64,000 nucleotides of DNA. It comes from Sphingomonas cremea (GTDB taxonomy: Bacteria; Pseudomonadota; Alphaproteobacteria; Sphingomonadales; Sphingomonadaceae). Made by a program: the position numbers and the translations under genes. The stretch is from NCBI RefSeq assembly GCF_021502585.1, contig NZ_JAKFGM010000003.1, positions 186,001 to 250,000 of the forward strand. Reading direction: 5' to 3'. Positions 55,516 through 64,000 of this stretch are shown piece by piece. The notes below the pieces were generated by a model. It made no database searches and was not told the DNA's origin. It worked only from the letters and a program-made list of their open reading frames with translations. Every line of letters begins with the position of its first letter. Positions within the stretch are counted from its first letter, which is position 1.

Positions 55516-56868
55516 TTATTTTGCTTTTTGGTCGAATGGGTTCTTCGGCGCGCGCATGGTGATGCGTAGCGGAACCGGCCCAAGGCCCAGCTCCTTGCGC
55601 ATCGAATTGAGCAAATAGCGTTCGTAGCTGGTCGGCAGCTGATCGACCCTGGTCCCGAAGACGACGAACGTCGGCGGCCGCGATTTGACCTGGGTGATGT
55701 ACCTTAGCTTGATCCGCTTGCCGCCGGGGGCGGGCGGCGGATTGGCCTCGATCGCGCGTTCGAACCAGCGGTTAAGTTCGCCGGTGGTCACTCGCCACGA
55801 CCAATTGTCACGTATTTCAAATGCTGCAGCGAGCAATTGATCGATGCCCTTGCCGGTCTTGCCTGAGACCGTCAGCAGCGGCACGCCCTTCAATTGGCTC
55901 AGTCCTTCCTCAAGCGCTGCCTTGACCCCGTTGAACAGCGACGAGGCATGCTCGGCAACGTCCCATTTGTTGAGCGCGATAATCAACGCGCGTCCTTCTT
56001 CGATGACCTGGGCGGCGATCTTGAGGTCCTGCACTTCCAGCCCGCGGGTCGCGTCGAGCAGCAGTACGACCACCTCGGCATGATCGATTGCCCTGCGCGT
56101 ATCCCAGACCGACAATTTCTCGAGCTTGTCCTCGACCTTGGCCCGTTTCCTCATGCCGGCGGTGTCCACAAGCCGCACCGGCTTGCCGTTCCACGCCCAG
56201 TCGAGGCTGATGCTGTCCCGAGTGATCCCGGCCTCGGGACCGGTGATCATCCGTTCCTCTCCCAGCATTTTGTTGACCAGGGTCGACTTGCCGGCGTTGG
56301 GCCGGCCGACGATGGCAAGCTTCAACGGCCCGCCTTCCTCATCCTCAGCCTCGGCCTCCTCGCCCTCCTCGCGCTCGACGTGCGGGCGAATTGCCTCAAA
56401 CAGGTCGACCAGCCCCTCACCATGCTCGGCAGACAGTGCGAATGGTTCGCCTAGGCCAAGAGCGAAAGCCTCCAGCCGACCAGCCTCGCCGGACCGGCCC
56501 TCTGCCTTGTTCGCGGCGACGATGACCGGCGTGTCGTGACTTCTCAGCCAGCGGGCGATTTCCTCGTCGAGCGGGGTCAGCCCCTCGCGCGCGTCGATCA
56601 GGAATAGTGCAACATCGGCTTCCCTAACCGCCGCTTCGGTCTGCACACGCATCCGGCCAGGAAGGCTCTGCGGGTCCTCGTCCTCGAACCCGGCAGTATC
56701 CATCACCCGGAATTGCAGGCCCAGCAGCTGCCCTTCGCCCTCGCGCCGGTCGCGGGTCACGCCGGGGCGATCATCGACCAGCGCCAGGCGCTTTCCGACA
56801 AGGCGGTTGAACAGCGTCGATTTGCCGACGTTAGGGCGGCCGACGATGGCGACAGTTGGAAGGGGCAT
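55516..56868 (-). CDS. der: Ribosome assembly GTPase Der
   Basis: Der/EngA (450 residues) has two tandem G domains, GRPNVGKSTLFNRLVG at residue 9 and GRPNAGKSTLVNKMLG near residue 188, with NKAD/NKWD motifs (AANKAEGRSG and ALNKWDVAE) and a KH-like C-terminal domain. It aids 50S subunit assembly. Upstream is bamB with a REP-like hairpin between, and this yfgM-bamB-der order is widespread in proteobacteria. Confidence 0.97.
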   Translation of the reverse strand: MPLPTVAIVGRPNVGKSTLFNRLVGKRLALVDDRPGVTRDRREGEGQLLGLQFRVMDTAGFEDEDPQSLPGRMRVQTEAAVREADVALFLIDAREGLTPLDEEIARWLRSHDTPVIVAANKAEGRSGEAGRLEAFALGLGEPFALSAEHGEGLVDLFEAIRPHVEREEGEEAEAEDEEGGPLKLAIVGRPNAGKSTLVNKMLGEERMITGPEAGITRDSISLDWAWNGKPVRLVDTAGMRKRAKVEDKLEKLSVWDTRRAIDHAEVVVLLLDATRGLEVQDLKIAAQVIEEGRALIIALNKWDVAEHASSLFNGVKAALEEGLSQLKGVPLLTVSGKTGKGIDQLLAAAFEIRDNWSWRVTTGELNRWFERAIEANPPPAPGGKRIKLRYITQVKSRPPTFVVFGTRVDQLPTSYERYLLNSMRKELGLGPVPLRITMRAPKNPFDQKAK

Positions 56869-56887
56869 GGTTGGGCCGTTAGCTTTC

Positions 56888-56919
56888 CATTGTGTCCCCG
56901 CGAAGGCGAGGACACAATG
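56888..56919. repeat. REP-like palindrome between der and bamB
   Basis: CATTGTGTCC (56888-56897) pairs with GGACACAATG (56910-56919) around CCGC-GAAG-GCGA. The core TCCCCGCGAAGGCG is the kind of short palindrome dispersed in intergenic regions of sphingomonads. It directly abuts the bamB stop codon, so it may act as a transcript end or attenuator before der. Confidence 0.7.
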
Positions 56920-58254
56920 CTACCGATAAGCGATCAAACGCCCGCCGTCAGTCAGGATGTAGAGCGTATTGTTCGCGACCACCGGCTGGAAGCTGATGCC
57001 GTCATTGACGTCGACCTGGCTCTGGAAGCTGCCGGAAACCGGATCGACATTGATCAGCGCACCATTTGAACCGGCGACGATCAGCCGCTCTCCAGCCAAT
57101 ACCGGGCCGACATAGGTGATCATGCCTGCCTTGCTCTTCATCTTCCGGTAGCGCGGCAGCTGGTTGATCCAGCGGATCTTGCCAGTCGCACGTGACACGG
57201 CGATCAGCTGGGCCCGGTCATTGACCGCGAACAGCCAATCGCCTGCCACCCAGGGCGTAGCGATGCCACCGAAGTTCAATTCCCAGATTCGCTGACCGGA
57301 GAACAGGTCGAGTGCGACCATCCGGCCGCCCTGGCCGACGGCGTAGACCACGCCATTGTCGATCACCGCGTCGGCGTCGATGTCGGACAAGGAGGCGACG
57401 CTGGTCGTCATCGAAGTGCGCGCCAAGGCGTCCTGCCATACCTGGCGGCCGTTCTCATACCTGTAGGCGTTGAGTTCGCCGCTCGAGAATCCGGCCACGA
57501 CAGTGCCTTGGCCGATGGAAGGAGCCGCAGCTCCAAACACGCCCGCAATTTCCAGTGCAGCGGCATTTGTCCAGTTGGTCGTGCCGTCGGCGGTCTTGAG
57601 CGAATAAATCTGATTGTCCTGGCTCATCACATAGACCGCTGCCCCGTCGACCGACGGCTCGCCGCGAAGCGGCCCGCCCGGCTTCACGGTCCAAATCGCT
57701 GCACCGCTGTTGGCGTCGAGGGCCGCAACATAGCCAAGTCCGTTGGTGGCGTAGACGCGCCCGCCGTCATAAGCGACGCCGCCGCCGTAGATCGACGCGC
57801 TGTTGTCGCCCACTTCGCCGAATCGCGCCGACCAGATCTGGCTGCCGTTGCGTGCATCGAACGCACGGACCGACCCTTGCGTATCCATGGTGAAAACCTT
57901 GCCGTCGGCAACCACTGGCCCGCCGCCCAGGCGGCCGTCCTTGTCGCTGCCCTTGCCAATCGAGACGGTCCAGGCGACCCCTAGCGACTGGCCCAGCGCG
58001 ACATGGCCGACCGACTTGCGCGCATTGCCCCCCGACTGCGCCCAGCTGTCGTTGACCACCGCTGTCGGCAGGCTCATCTGCAGCGCCGCCGTATCCGGGT
58101 CGATGTCGATGTCGGCTTCATTGACCAGTACCGCGACACGCTCGCCCGGCACGGTGATCTTTTCCTTCTTCTTGAAGATGCCGCCGACGGTGCTGCAGCC
58201 GGCAAGCAGCGATGCGGTCAGTAGGAGGAAAGTGACGCGGGATACGTGACGCAT
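56920..58254 (-). CDS. bamB: Outer membrane assembly lipoprotein BamB
   Basis: BamB (444 residues) is the beta-propeller lipoprotein of the outer-membrane beta-barrel assembly complex. It has a lipobox (ASLLAGC), and repeated quinoprotein-like blades such as GGPVVADGKVFTMDTQGSV and AALDANSGAAIWTV, plus VFGAAAPSIGQGTVVAGFSS G. It follows the yfgM-like gene by 11 bases; der comes after the hairpin at 56888-56919. Confidence 0.94.
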   Translation of the reverse strand: MRHVSRVTFLLLTASLLAGCSTVGGIFKKKEKITVPGERVAVLVNEADIDIDPDTAALQMSLPTAVVNDSWAQSGGNARKSVGHVALGQSLGVAWTVSIGKGSDKDGRLGGGPVVADGKVFTMDTQGSVRAFDARNGSQIWSARFGEVGDNSASIYGGGVAYDGGRVYATNGLGYVAALDANSGAAIWTVKPGGPLRGEPSVDGAAVYVMSQDNQIYSLKTADGTTNWTNAAALEIAGVFGAAAPSIGQGTVVAGFSSGELNAYRYENGRQVWQDALARTSMTTSVASLSDIDADAVIDNGVVYAVGQGGRMVALDLFSGQRIWELNFGGIATPWVAGDWLFAVNDRAQLIAVSRATGKIRWINQLPRYRKMKSKAGMITYVGPVLAGERLIVAGSNGALINVDPVSGSFQSQVDVNDGISFQPVVANNTLYILTDGGRLIAYR

Positions 58255-58265
58255 GAAAGTTCGTC

Positions 58266-58979
58266 CTATTGGGCGGGGATTACGGCGGGATCGACGGGCA
58301 GCGAGGCTGTGGCGTCGACTCCCAGAGAGCCGGAGATCTGGACCGCGCGGCTGCGGATGGTTTCGGGAACTTGCTTGTCTGCGGCGATCTTGGCGAAGAT
58401 TTGGCCGGCGCCGTTGCGATCGCCCTTAGCGAGGAGCGCCATGCCAGTCATCTCTCCGGCGCTGCCGAAATAAGGGTTACCTGGCAGCGATAATGACGAC
58501 AGTCGAGCGATGATTTCGTCCGGCTTGAGGCTGTCGAATTCGGTCATGGTGCCGCGCACCGTGGCGAGATCGCGATATGCCTGCGGCAAGCCATCGTCAG
58601 CTGCCAACTGCTTATAAAGTTCGATCGCCGTCTTTCTGTCGTTCCGGCGAAGCGCCAGGGCGGCCCGGCCGAATGTCGCACTGGCGCGCGTCACATCGTC
58701 CGCAGATCCTACTAGCGGAACCAGCGCGGCGTCGGCCCCCTTGACGTCGCCTGTAGTGACCTTGTCGAGGGCAGCCGACATCGCTTCACTGTTGGCGATG
58801 GCCTGCTGTTCCTGCCGGTGCTGCCAATAAAGGTAGCCGCCGACCGCGGCGAGAAACAGGATGATCGCGCCAACGATCCACTTGCCATAGGCCTTGGCCA
58901 TGTCGCGCATCTGGTCGCGGCGAAGATTTTCATCGACTTCGCGGACGAAAGTTTCGGCCGGATCGGAGGGAAGCGCCAA
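58266..58979 (-). CDS. YfgM-like TPR membrane protein
   Basis: A 237-residue protein of the YfgM/UPF0070 type: cytoplasmic N-terminus (PAETFVREVDENLRRDQMRD), one transmembrane helix (WIVGAIILFLAAVGGYLYW), and a periplasmic TPR region (ASATFGRAALALRRNDRKTA). In E. coli YfgM works with PpiD and the Sec translocon as a periplasmic chaperone. The start is TTG at 58979, with GAGGAT at 5-6 bases; no ATG precedes the first conserved residues. It is the first gene of a run with bamB and der. Confidence 0.88.
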   Translation of the reverse strand: MALPSDPAETFVREVDENLRRDQMRDMAKAYGKWIVGAIILFLAAVGGYLYWQHRQEQQAIANSEAMSAALDKVTTGDVKGADAALVPLVGSADDVTRASATFGRAALALRRNDRKTAIELYKQLAADDGLPQAYRDLATVRGTMTEFDSLKPDEIIARLSSLSLPGNPYFGSAGEMTGMALLAKGDRNGAGQIFAKIAADKQVPETIRSRAVQISGSLGVDATASLPVDPAVIPAQ

Positions 58980-59168
58980 GATTATCCTCGTTATTGCTGG
59001 TGGGGAGCGCCTTCATGCTTCCTTCCCCACCCCGGATGAACAGAAGCTGGCGGCGCACCGTCTAGCGCGGCAGCGGGGAAAGGCAAAGGGTGAAGAAGGC
59101 CTCAGTTAAGGAAGGGAAAAGTTTCGGCGACGAAGCGTTCACCGCCAACCGGACGATTCTCTGCCGAC

Positions 59169-59879
59169 CTAGGTCGCTTTGGCAATGATGATGGAAACAT
59201 TGTCCGGCGCCCCGCGCGCGAGTACAGTCTCGATCAGCCTGTCGGCCGCTTCCGCGGGCCCATTGGACGAAAGCGTCGATGCCAATTCCTGGGCTTCCAC
59301 CAGCCTCGTCAGGCCGTCGCTTGCAAGGAGGAATTGATCACCAGGCATCACGTCGCCGCCAACGGTGTCGACCTTGAGTTCCTCGGCAACGCCCACTGCC
59401 CTCGTAATGATGTTCGCGTTCGGATGACTTTCCGCTTCTGCGGGATCCAACATCCCCGCGCTAACCAGGTCCTGCACCAGGCTGTGGTCGCGAGTCAGCT
59501 GGATGAGTTGGTCGCCGCGAAGGCGGTAGGCGCGGCTGTCGCCTGCCCAGAAGCAGCTATATCGTCCGTTCATAATGCCGAGCCCTACGACCGTGCTGCC
59601 GATTGTGCGCTGCGCATTGCCCTTGGCCAGGGCGATCAGTTCCTGGTTAACCCGCTGGAGTGCTACGATCGCGCTCTCGATCATGCTATCGAGCCCATAG
59701 ACTACCGGAAGCCGCATCAGCGCCTCGGTTACCTTGGCGCTTGCAACATCGCCGGCCTCATGGCCGCCCATGCCGTCGGCAACGGCCCAAAGGCCTCGCT
59801 CGGTGCGGACCAACAAGGAATCCTCGTTCACCTTTCGGCGAAGCCCCACATCGGTTCGACTGACGCATTCGAAGGCCAT
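59169..59879 (-). CDS. PP2C family protein phosphatase
   Basis: A 236-residue PPM/PP2C serine/threonine phosphatase: RTDVGLRRKVNEDSLLV at the start, the metal site AVADGMGGHEAGDVAS, GDSRAYRLRGDQLIQLTRDH, ASDGLTRLVE and GAPDNVSIIIA, all complete. It should reverse the phosphorylation made by the divergent kinase gene (59958), 78 bases away. The bacterial PppA/Stp-type phosphatases have this size. No membrane segment. Confidence 0.94.
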   Translation of the reverse strand: MAFECVSRTDVGLRRKVNEDSLLVRTERGLWAVADGMGGHEAGDVASAKVTEALMRLPVVYGLDSMIESAIVALQRVNQELIALAKGNAQRTIGSTVVGLGIMNGRYSCFWAGDSRAYRLRGDQLIQLTRDHSLVQDLVSAGMLDPAEAESHPNANIITRAVGVAEELKVDTVGGDVMPGDQFLLASDGLTRLVEAQELASTLSSNGPAEAADRLIETVLARGAPDNVSIIIAKAT

Positions 59880-59957
59880 CCCTGCTCCTTGTAACAGTCC
59901 AGTGAGTGAAGACTAGCAATTGCGAAAGCTTCGTGCGATTAACTTTTCTTTCACTGC

Positions 59958-62264
59958 ATGATCAGGGGATCGGCATTGAGTAAGGCCTATAGCAACAAGG
60001 CGTTACCGGCCGGGACGATCATCCGGGAGTGGCGTCTGGAAGATGTTCTTGGCGTCGGCGGATTCGGGATCGTCTACAAGGGTCGGGGAATTTATTTCGG
60101 CGAGCTTGTTGCAATAAAAGAGTATTTTCCAAGCTCCATAAGCGAGCGCGACGCCGAGGACACGGTCGTCCCGATTGGCTCGGACGTCGAAGAAGTCCAC
60201 GCCCTCGGGCTCAAGAAGTTCGTCGAAGAGGCGAAGCTCCTGTGGAACCTGTCGACTCCGACGCGGCATCCCAACATCGTAAGCGTGCGAAGCCTCTTCG
60301 AAGTTCACGGCACCGCCTACATGGTGATGGACTTCGAGGACGGCGTTTCGCTGTCGCGACTGCTCAAGGAAGGCAGGCGATTTAACGAGCGCAGCCTATG
60401 GAATATCATCAAGCCGGTCGCCGAGGGTCTCGATCGCGCGCACCGGGTTGGCGTCCTCCACCGCGACATCAAGCCGCCCAATATCCTTATCACGGACGAC
60501 AACCGGCCGGTCCTGATCGATTTCGGCTCCGCGCGATTCGAGGCGGCGGAAGCGACCAGCACGTCCGTCACATTCCACACCCCGCCCTACGCGGCGGTCG
60601 AGCAATATGTGAAAACATACCCGCAGGGGCCCTGGACGGATATCTACGCGCTTGCGGTAGTGCTGTACGAATGCGTGACCGGCGAAAAGCCGCCGGAAGT
60701 GCTCGAACGCCTCCATGGAGGACTGGGCTCGCCACTGGCTGACGGCACATGGCCGGGCTTTGGCAAGCGTTTCCTCCAGGCGATTGACGCGGGCATGACA
60801 ATCCGTCCGACGGAGCGCCCGCAATCGATCCGCGAATGGCTCGCGTTGTTCGGCAAGAAGGATGACGAGCCGGAGGTCAGCGGCGACGATGAGCCGACGC
60901 GCTTCTTCGCCCACGAAGTGACGTCCGAAGAAATCGTGCCGGTCCCACCGCCCGCACCGGGATTTGACCAGAAGGAGCCGGTCGAAACGCAGGTCCCAAG
61001 TGATCTGAACGAAGTCCAGTTCAAGCGGGCCGGACAGGAGACCGGTGCATCCAAGAGGAAGAAGTCAGCTGCGGCTGCCGCTGATAGCGCGGCCGAAACT
61101 GCTGAGATTGTAGAGGAAGTCGAAGCGCCGCCGGTCGAAGCGAAGCCGGCGACTGCGAAGACCGAGCACGCCCCAGCACCGAAAAAGCCTGCGGCCCCGG
61201 CCCGGGATGACTCCAAGCAACCTCAAGAGCCATGGTACAAGAACAAGCGGAACGTGATGCTTGCCGGCGGTGGTGCCCTGGCACTTTTGGTGGCCGTTGC
61301 CGGCGGTTCCTATATGTTCGGCAGCTCGGAAGGCTCCGAAAATTATGAGCCGATCCCGGGAATGGGCGACGTTCAGCTTACGCCCGTAGCCATTGCCGAT
61401 ATTAGCGAACTTGCACCAGCCGAGCGGGCGCTCGCCAACGATGCTCGAACCGCGGGTATTTCAGCTGCGGTAGTGGATCCTTTGGCTGCCGTCAGCGACC
61501 AACTGGAAAAGCAACTGGCCGGTCTGCAGCCGCTGCTGAACAACCCTGCTCAGGCTGCAGCCGCAGCCGCGCGCACCGATGAGATGAAGGGAATGGCCAA
61601 TTCGGCCAATTTGGCGTTCGTCAGCGCCCTGCTGGGCGAGGCCGAAGCCAAAGCTCAGAAGCTTTCGGGCGAGGTACCCTCGACCAGCCCGGCCTGGCAG
61701 AGCTTGTCGAGCATCCTTTCGACCCTTCGCTCCTTGGCCCAGGGAACGACCAACCTGACCGACCCGGCCCAATCACTGGGCGCGGCTCGCGCTGCCCTTG
61801 CCAAGTCGCAGGAATTCTCAGCCGCGCTTCCGGCCGTCTATAGCGCGCGGGCCGCCGCCAAGCGCGCCGCCGACAAATTGCCGACGGCGCCACGGACAAC
61901 CGTAGCGACGACGGCGCCTGGCGTGCCGGCGACCGCTAGTCCGACGACTACCGCAACTCCAACGGCAGCCGCGCCGTCGACGTCGTCGGCCAGTGCTTCG
62001 GCTTCGAAGAAGGCGCAGCTTAATTCGATCGTCAGTAGTGGGCGAAGCATGGCCCAAGACGTGATCCGAATGGGGTCGGGAGCGACCGGAATTCGCAAGG
62101 AAAACGCCCGGCTGGCGAAGAATTACGACAAATATCTCGCAAACGTAGCGGATTCGGCCCGGGGGGCGAAGACGGATCGCGATTTCGACGAACTGATCAA
62201 GAAGGCCAATCAGACCAAAGCCTATATCGTCTTCCTCAACAAGCAGTCGTCCCAGGCGCAATAG
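59958..62264 (+). CDS. Serine/threonine protein kinase with transmembrane and coiled C-terminus
   Basis: A 768-residue Hanks-type kinase: P-loop GVGGFGIVYKG (residues 32-42), Lys54 in AIKEYF, catalytic HRDIKPPNILI near 169-178, DFGSAR near 188, and PPYAAVEQY as the activation-loop end. A Pro/Ala/Glu-rich linker (about 290-430) leads to one transmembrane helix (about 432-455), then an Ala-rich extracytoplasmic region. The extracellular part has no recognised sensor motif. TTG at 59976 with AGGGG upstream is a possible alternative start. It is divergent from the PP2C gene and convergent with the TIR-FHA gene. Confidence 0.93.
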   Translation: MIRGSALSKAYSNKALPAGTIIREWRLEDVLGVGGFGIVYKGRGIYFGELVAIKEYFPSSISERDAEDTVVPIGSDVEEVHALGLKKFVEEAKLLWNLSTPTRHPNIVSVRSLFEVHGTAYMVMDFEDGVSLSRLLKEGRRFNERSLWNIIKPVAEGLDRAHRVGVLHRDIKPPNILITDDNRPVLIDFGSARFEAAEATSTSVTFHTPPYAAVEQYVKTYPQGPWTDIYALAVVLYECVTGEKPPEVLERLHGGLGSPLADGTWPGFGKRFLQAIDAGMTIRPTERPQSIREWLALFGKKDDEPEVSGDDEPTRFFAHEVTSEEIVPVPPPAPGFDQKEPVETQVPSDLNEVQFKRAGQETGASKRKKSAAAAADSAAETAEIVEEVEAPPVEAKPATAKTEHAPAPKKPAAPARDDSKQPQEPWYKNKRNVMLAGGGALALLVAVAGGSYMFGSSEGSENYEPIPGMGDVQLTPVAIADISELAPAERALANDARTAGISAAVVDPLAAVSDQLEKQLAGLQPLLNNPAQAAAAAARTDEMKGMANSANLAFVSALLGEAEAKAQKLSGEVPSTSPAWQSLSSILSTLRSLAQGTTNLTDPAQSLGAARAALAKSQEFSAALPAVYSARAAAKRAADKLPTAPRTTVATTAPGVPATASPTTTATPTAAAPSTSSASASASKKAQLNSIVSSGRSMAQDVIRMGSGATGIRKENARLAKNYDKYLANVADSARGAKTDRDFDELIKKANQTKAYIVFLNKQSSQAQ

Positions 62265-62309
62265 GTCGGGAGCCGATCCGGCTCCCGCCTCCCATTGCGA
62301 TCATTCAGA

Positions 62310-63350
62310 TCAGGACCTGGCAAGCCTTGCTTGGCGTGGAGCGGCTTCACGATCGAAATTGAGTGGGTCGTTCAGCCCCTCAAATTCTGCGCGTGTCAGG
62401 ACTTCATGCTCGAACGAAACATTTCCGACACGAAGAACGGACCCGACCGCCAGTATCTCGCTGCGTTCGATCCGCTTGTTGTCGACGTAAGTGCCATTGG
62501 TTGAATTCAGGTCCGTGACCCGCACCTTGTCGGCCGCCAGTTCGACCATGCAATGCGCTCGGGATACCGCGGATCCGGGGACGAGCACGTCCGCCGGTGC
62601 AGTACGGCCGATCGTCAGGCCGGCAGGCGTTATGACATAGCGCGTTTCCGGCAGCTCTCCGTCAAGCCTCTGGAGGCAATGAACATTCTCGCCTTCCTGC
62701 AGGCGCACCTCGTCAGACCGCCGGTAGAACTGCGTATGCTCCTCTTCCTGCGGCGTCGGCTTGGAAAGGTCGGTGCGCCGCGATTTGCTGAGCCGCTCGA
62801 GCGCTTGCATCAGCTCGTCTTCCTTCGCGGCCAACGATTTCCCATTGGCCGCCTTGCGCTCAACGGGAGCCGGTGCTGGAGCAGCGACGGCAATCGGCTC
62901 CGGCTTTGCTGCGGGCTCGGCAACGACTGGAACAGCCGCTGCGACCTCTTCTCCTCCGCCGACCATGCGGCGCAAGTCGCTGACCAGCACCTGCCAGCGG
63001 TTATCCGCTGTATCACCATTCCAGTCGGCAAGCTCCGCAGCGTGGGTCAATTCGAAGATGATCGGCCGATCGCAAGCTTCGATAATAACCGGAACCAGCT
63101 TATTGGCCCTGTCGGCCAAAGTAGCCTCGGCACGCACCCAGCGCGATGCAACGGAGCGCTTCGACCAAAGAACGACGACCGCCTTGGCGGCCCTAAGTTC
63201 CTTCTCGATGACCTCGTCAAACGTTTCGCCCGAACGCAGCACGGCGTCCCACCACACGCTAAATCCTTCTTTGGCGAAGGATTCGGCGAAATGACGGGCA
63301 GCGGGTCGCTCCTCTCGACTGTAAGAGATGAAAATATCAGGTCCGGACAC
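62310..63350 (-). CDS. TIR-FHA domain protein
   Basis: A 346-residue protein with an N-terminal TIR domain (residues 4-130): DIFISYSREERPAARHFAES, and Glu75 in WSKRSVASRWVRAEA, the position of the catalytic Glu of NADase TIR domains. A Pro/Ala-rich linker (about 140-190) leads to a C-terminal FHA domain (about 230-325): LTIGRTAPADVLVPGSAVSR AHC, and DLNSTNGTYVDNKRI, the phosphothreonine-binding core. Kinase, phosphatase and cyclase neighbours suggest phospho-dependent control of the TIR activity, which is inference. Confidence 0.92.
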   Translation of the reverse strand: MSGPDIFISYSREERPAARHFAESFAKEGFSVWWDAVLRSGETFDEVIEKELRAAKAVVVLWSKRSVASRWVRAEATLADRANKLVPVIIEACDRPIIFELTHAAELADWNGDTADNRWQVLVSDLRRMVGGGEEVAAAVPVVAEPAAKPEPIAVAAPAPAPVERKAANGKSLAAKEDELMQALERLSKSRRTDLSKPTPQEEEHTQFYRRSDEVRLQEGENVHCLQRLDGELPETRYVITPAGLTIGRTAPADVLVPGSAVSRAHCMVELAADKVRVTDLNSTNGTYVDNKRIERSEILAVGSVLRVGNVSFEHEVLTRAEFEGLNDPLNFDREAAPRQARLARS

Positions 63351-63530
63351 GCAAATCCCCTAGCTCGAACCCAAATTCCTGAGCTCATGGCCGGGCCGCA
63401 AATACGCGCTGCTGGCTCGCCCTTGTCTCGACGCCATACACAAGGCGAATCGAAAACCGAGTGTTTATTGTCTGTTAACCAGCCCCGAAAGTCGAGGCCA
63501 AAGGCGTCTTCGGACCGCATCAAGCGGCGT

Positions 63531-64000
63531 TCAGGCCCCTTCTGTGCCAAGTCGGTACAGGATGCGTTCGCCGTAGTTTTTGGCGAGATCCATCCTTCCG
63601 ACATACTCAAACTGATAATTGTTTCGGTCGGACTCGATCAGCGCCGCGAAGGGCTGGGTGGTGTAAATCGCGCCCACTGGGACCCTCGGCTCGATCCGCG
63701 CCGCCACCGTAACTTCGGTGCCGTAATAGGTCCGTGCACCCTGAACCGCGTCGAAATGCTCGAAGATCGGACCATGATGAAGGCTTATGCGCATCCCTCC
63801 TTCAGCAGGCAGGCCAATCGATTGGAGGGCGTCCGGATCGAGTTCGGACTGGATTTCCAACGCAATTTGAGCGGCCTTTGATGGCGAGATGATCACGACA
63901 TAGATGGCATCGCCCCAGCTGTTCCTGCTGAGCACATCCTCGGAGTGGCGATCCAGCACCGATGCGATCCGGCCCATAACCACCTCCAGGAACTGGGACA
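63531..64000 (-). CDS. Class III adenylate/guanylate cyclase domain protein (5' end outside window)
   Basis: This frame stays open to the right edge and contains the C-terminal half of a class III nucleotidyl cyclase domain: SWGDAIYVVIISPSKAAQIA LEIQSEL, RISLHHGPIFEHFDAVQGAR TYYGTEVTVAARIEP, which follows the catalytic-domain pattern G-D-x-x-x-x and the ARIE(P) stretch. The N-terminal part with the metal aspartate is beyond the window, so activity and input domains are unknown. It lies 180 bases before the TIR-FHA gene, on the same strand. Confidence 0.82.
   Translation of the reverse strand, partial: SQFLEVVMGRIASVLDRHSEDVLSRNSWGDAIYVVIISPSKAAQIALEIQSELDPDALQSIGLPAEGGMRISLHHGPIFEHFDAVQGARTYYGTEVTVAARIEPRVPVGAIYTTQPFAALIESDRNNYQFEYVGRMDLAKNYGERILYRLGTEGA

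Overview
The window is a high-GC chromosomal segment of an alphaproteobacterium, most likely a sphingomonad (Sphingomonadaceae/Sphingosinicellaceae). The evidence is gene content and order: an argS-SPOR-nagZ-scpA-scpB-tatABC run, an sdhB-thioesterase-zapE group, a full PhyR/NepR/EcfG general stress response (GSR) locus, and a complete division/cell-wall (dcw) cluster read on the minus strand. No rRNA, tRNA, CRISPR array, insertion sequence or phage gene was recognised. It reads as core chromosome with small accessory insertions.

Layout: 1-3 kb, two tandem secreted M20 metallopeptidases and a PAP2 phosphatase. 3-8.7 kb, zapE, a hotdog thioesterase, sdhB, a DUF4239 membrane protein, a patatin-like lipoprotein, a DUF4136 protein and a peroxiredoxin. 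8.7-11.4 kb, glnE. 11.4-15.6 kb, the GSR locus: ecfG behind a previously uncalled 46-residue membrane protein, phyR, nepR, a PhyP-like histidine kinase with a degraded ATPase domain, and a candidate stress-induced small RNA resembling GsrN. 15.5-22.7 kb, tatCBA, scpBA, nagZ, two SPOR proteins and argS. 22.7-27.3 kb, an M15-type peptidase, a cold-shock protein, small conserved proteins, a dGTPase-like protein and a TPR-SPOR lipid/wall-associated protein. 27.4-47.6 kb, the dcw cluster from mraZ to ftsZ, with a transporter and a SnoaL-like gene inserted between ftsA and ftsZ. 47.9-55 kb, small envelope proteins, a VOC protein, purL, bfd-bfr iron storage genes and a DUF418 membrane protein. 55-59 kb, an Hpt protein and der-bamB-yfgM. 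59.2-64 kb, a signalling island: PP2C phosphatase, Ser/Thr kinase, TIR-FHA protein and the C-terminal part of a nucleotide cyclase.

How they work together: the dcw genes form one long, almost gapless transcription unit in which most neighbours overlap by 1-4 bases, giving coupled synthesis of peptidoglycan precursors and the divisome. The GSR genes make a partner-switching circuit: phosphorylated PhyR binds NepR and frees the sigma factor EcfG. Three sequence matches to the EcfG promoter (GGAAC-N16/17-CGTT) lie inside this locus: before ecfG, before nepR, and before the candidate RNA. The terminal signalling island pairs a kinase and phosphatase with a phosphopeptide-binding FHA domain fused to a TIR domain, and is the least explained protein-coding block.

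All calls are from reading the sequence; none was checked against a database.
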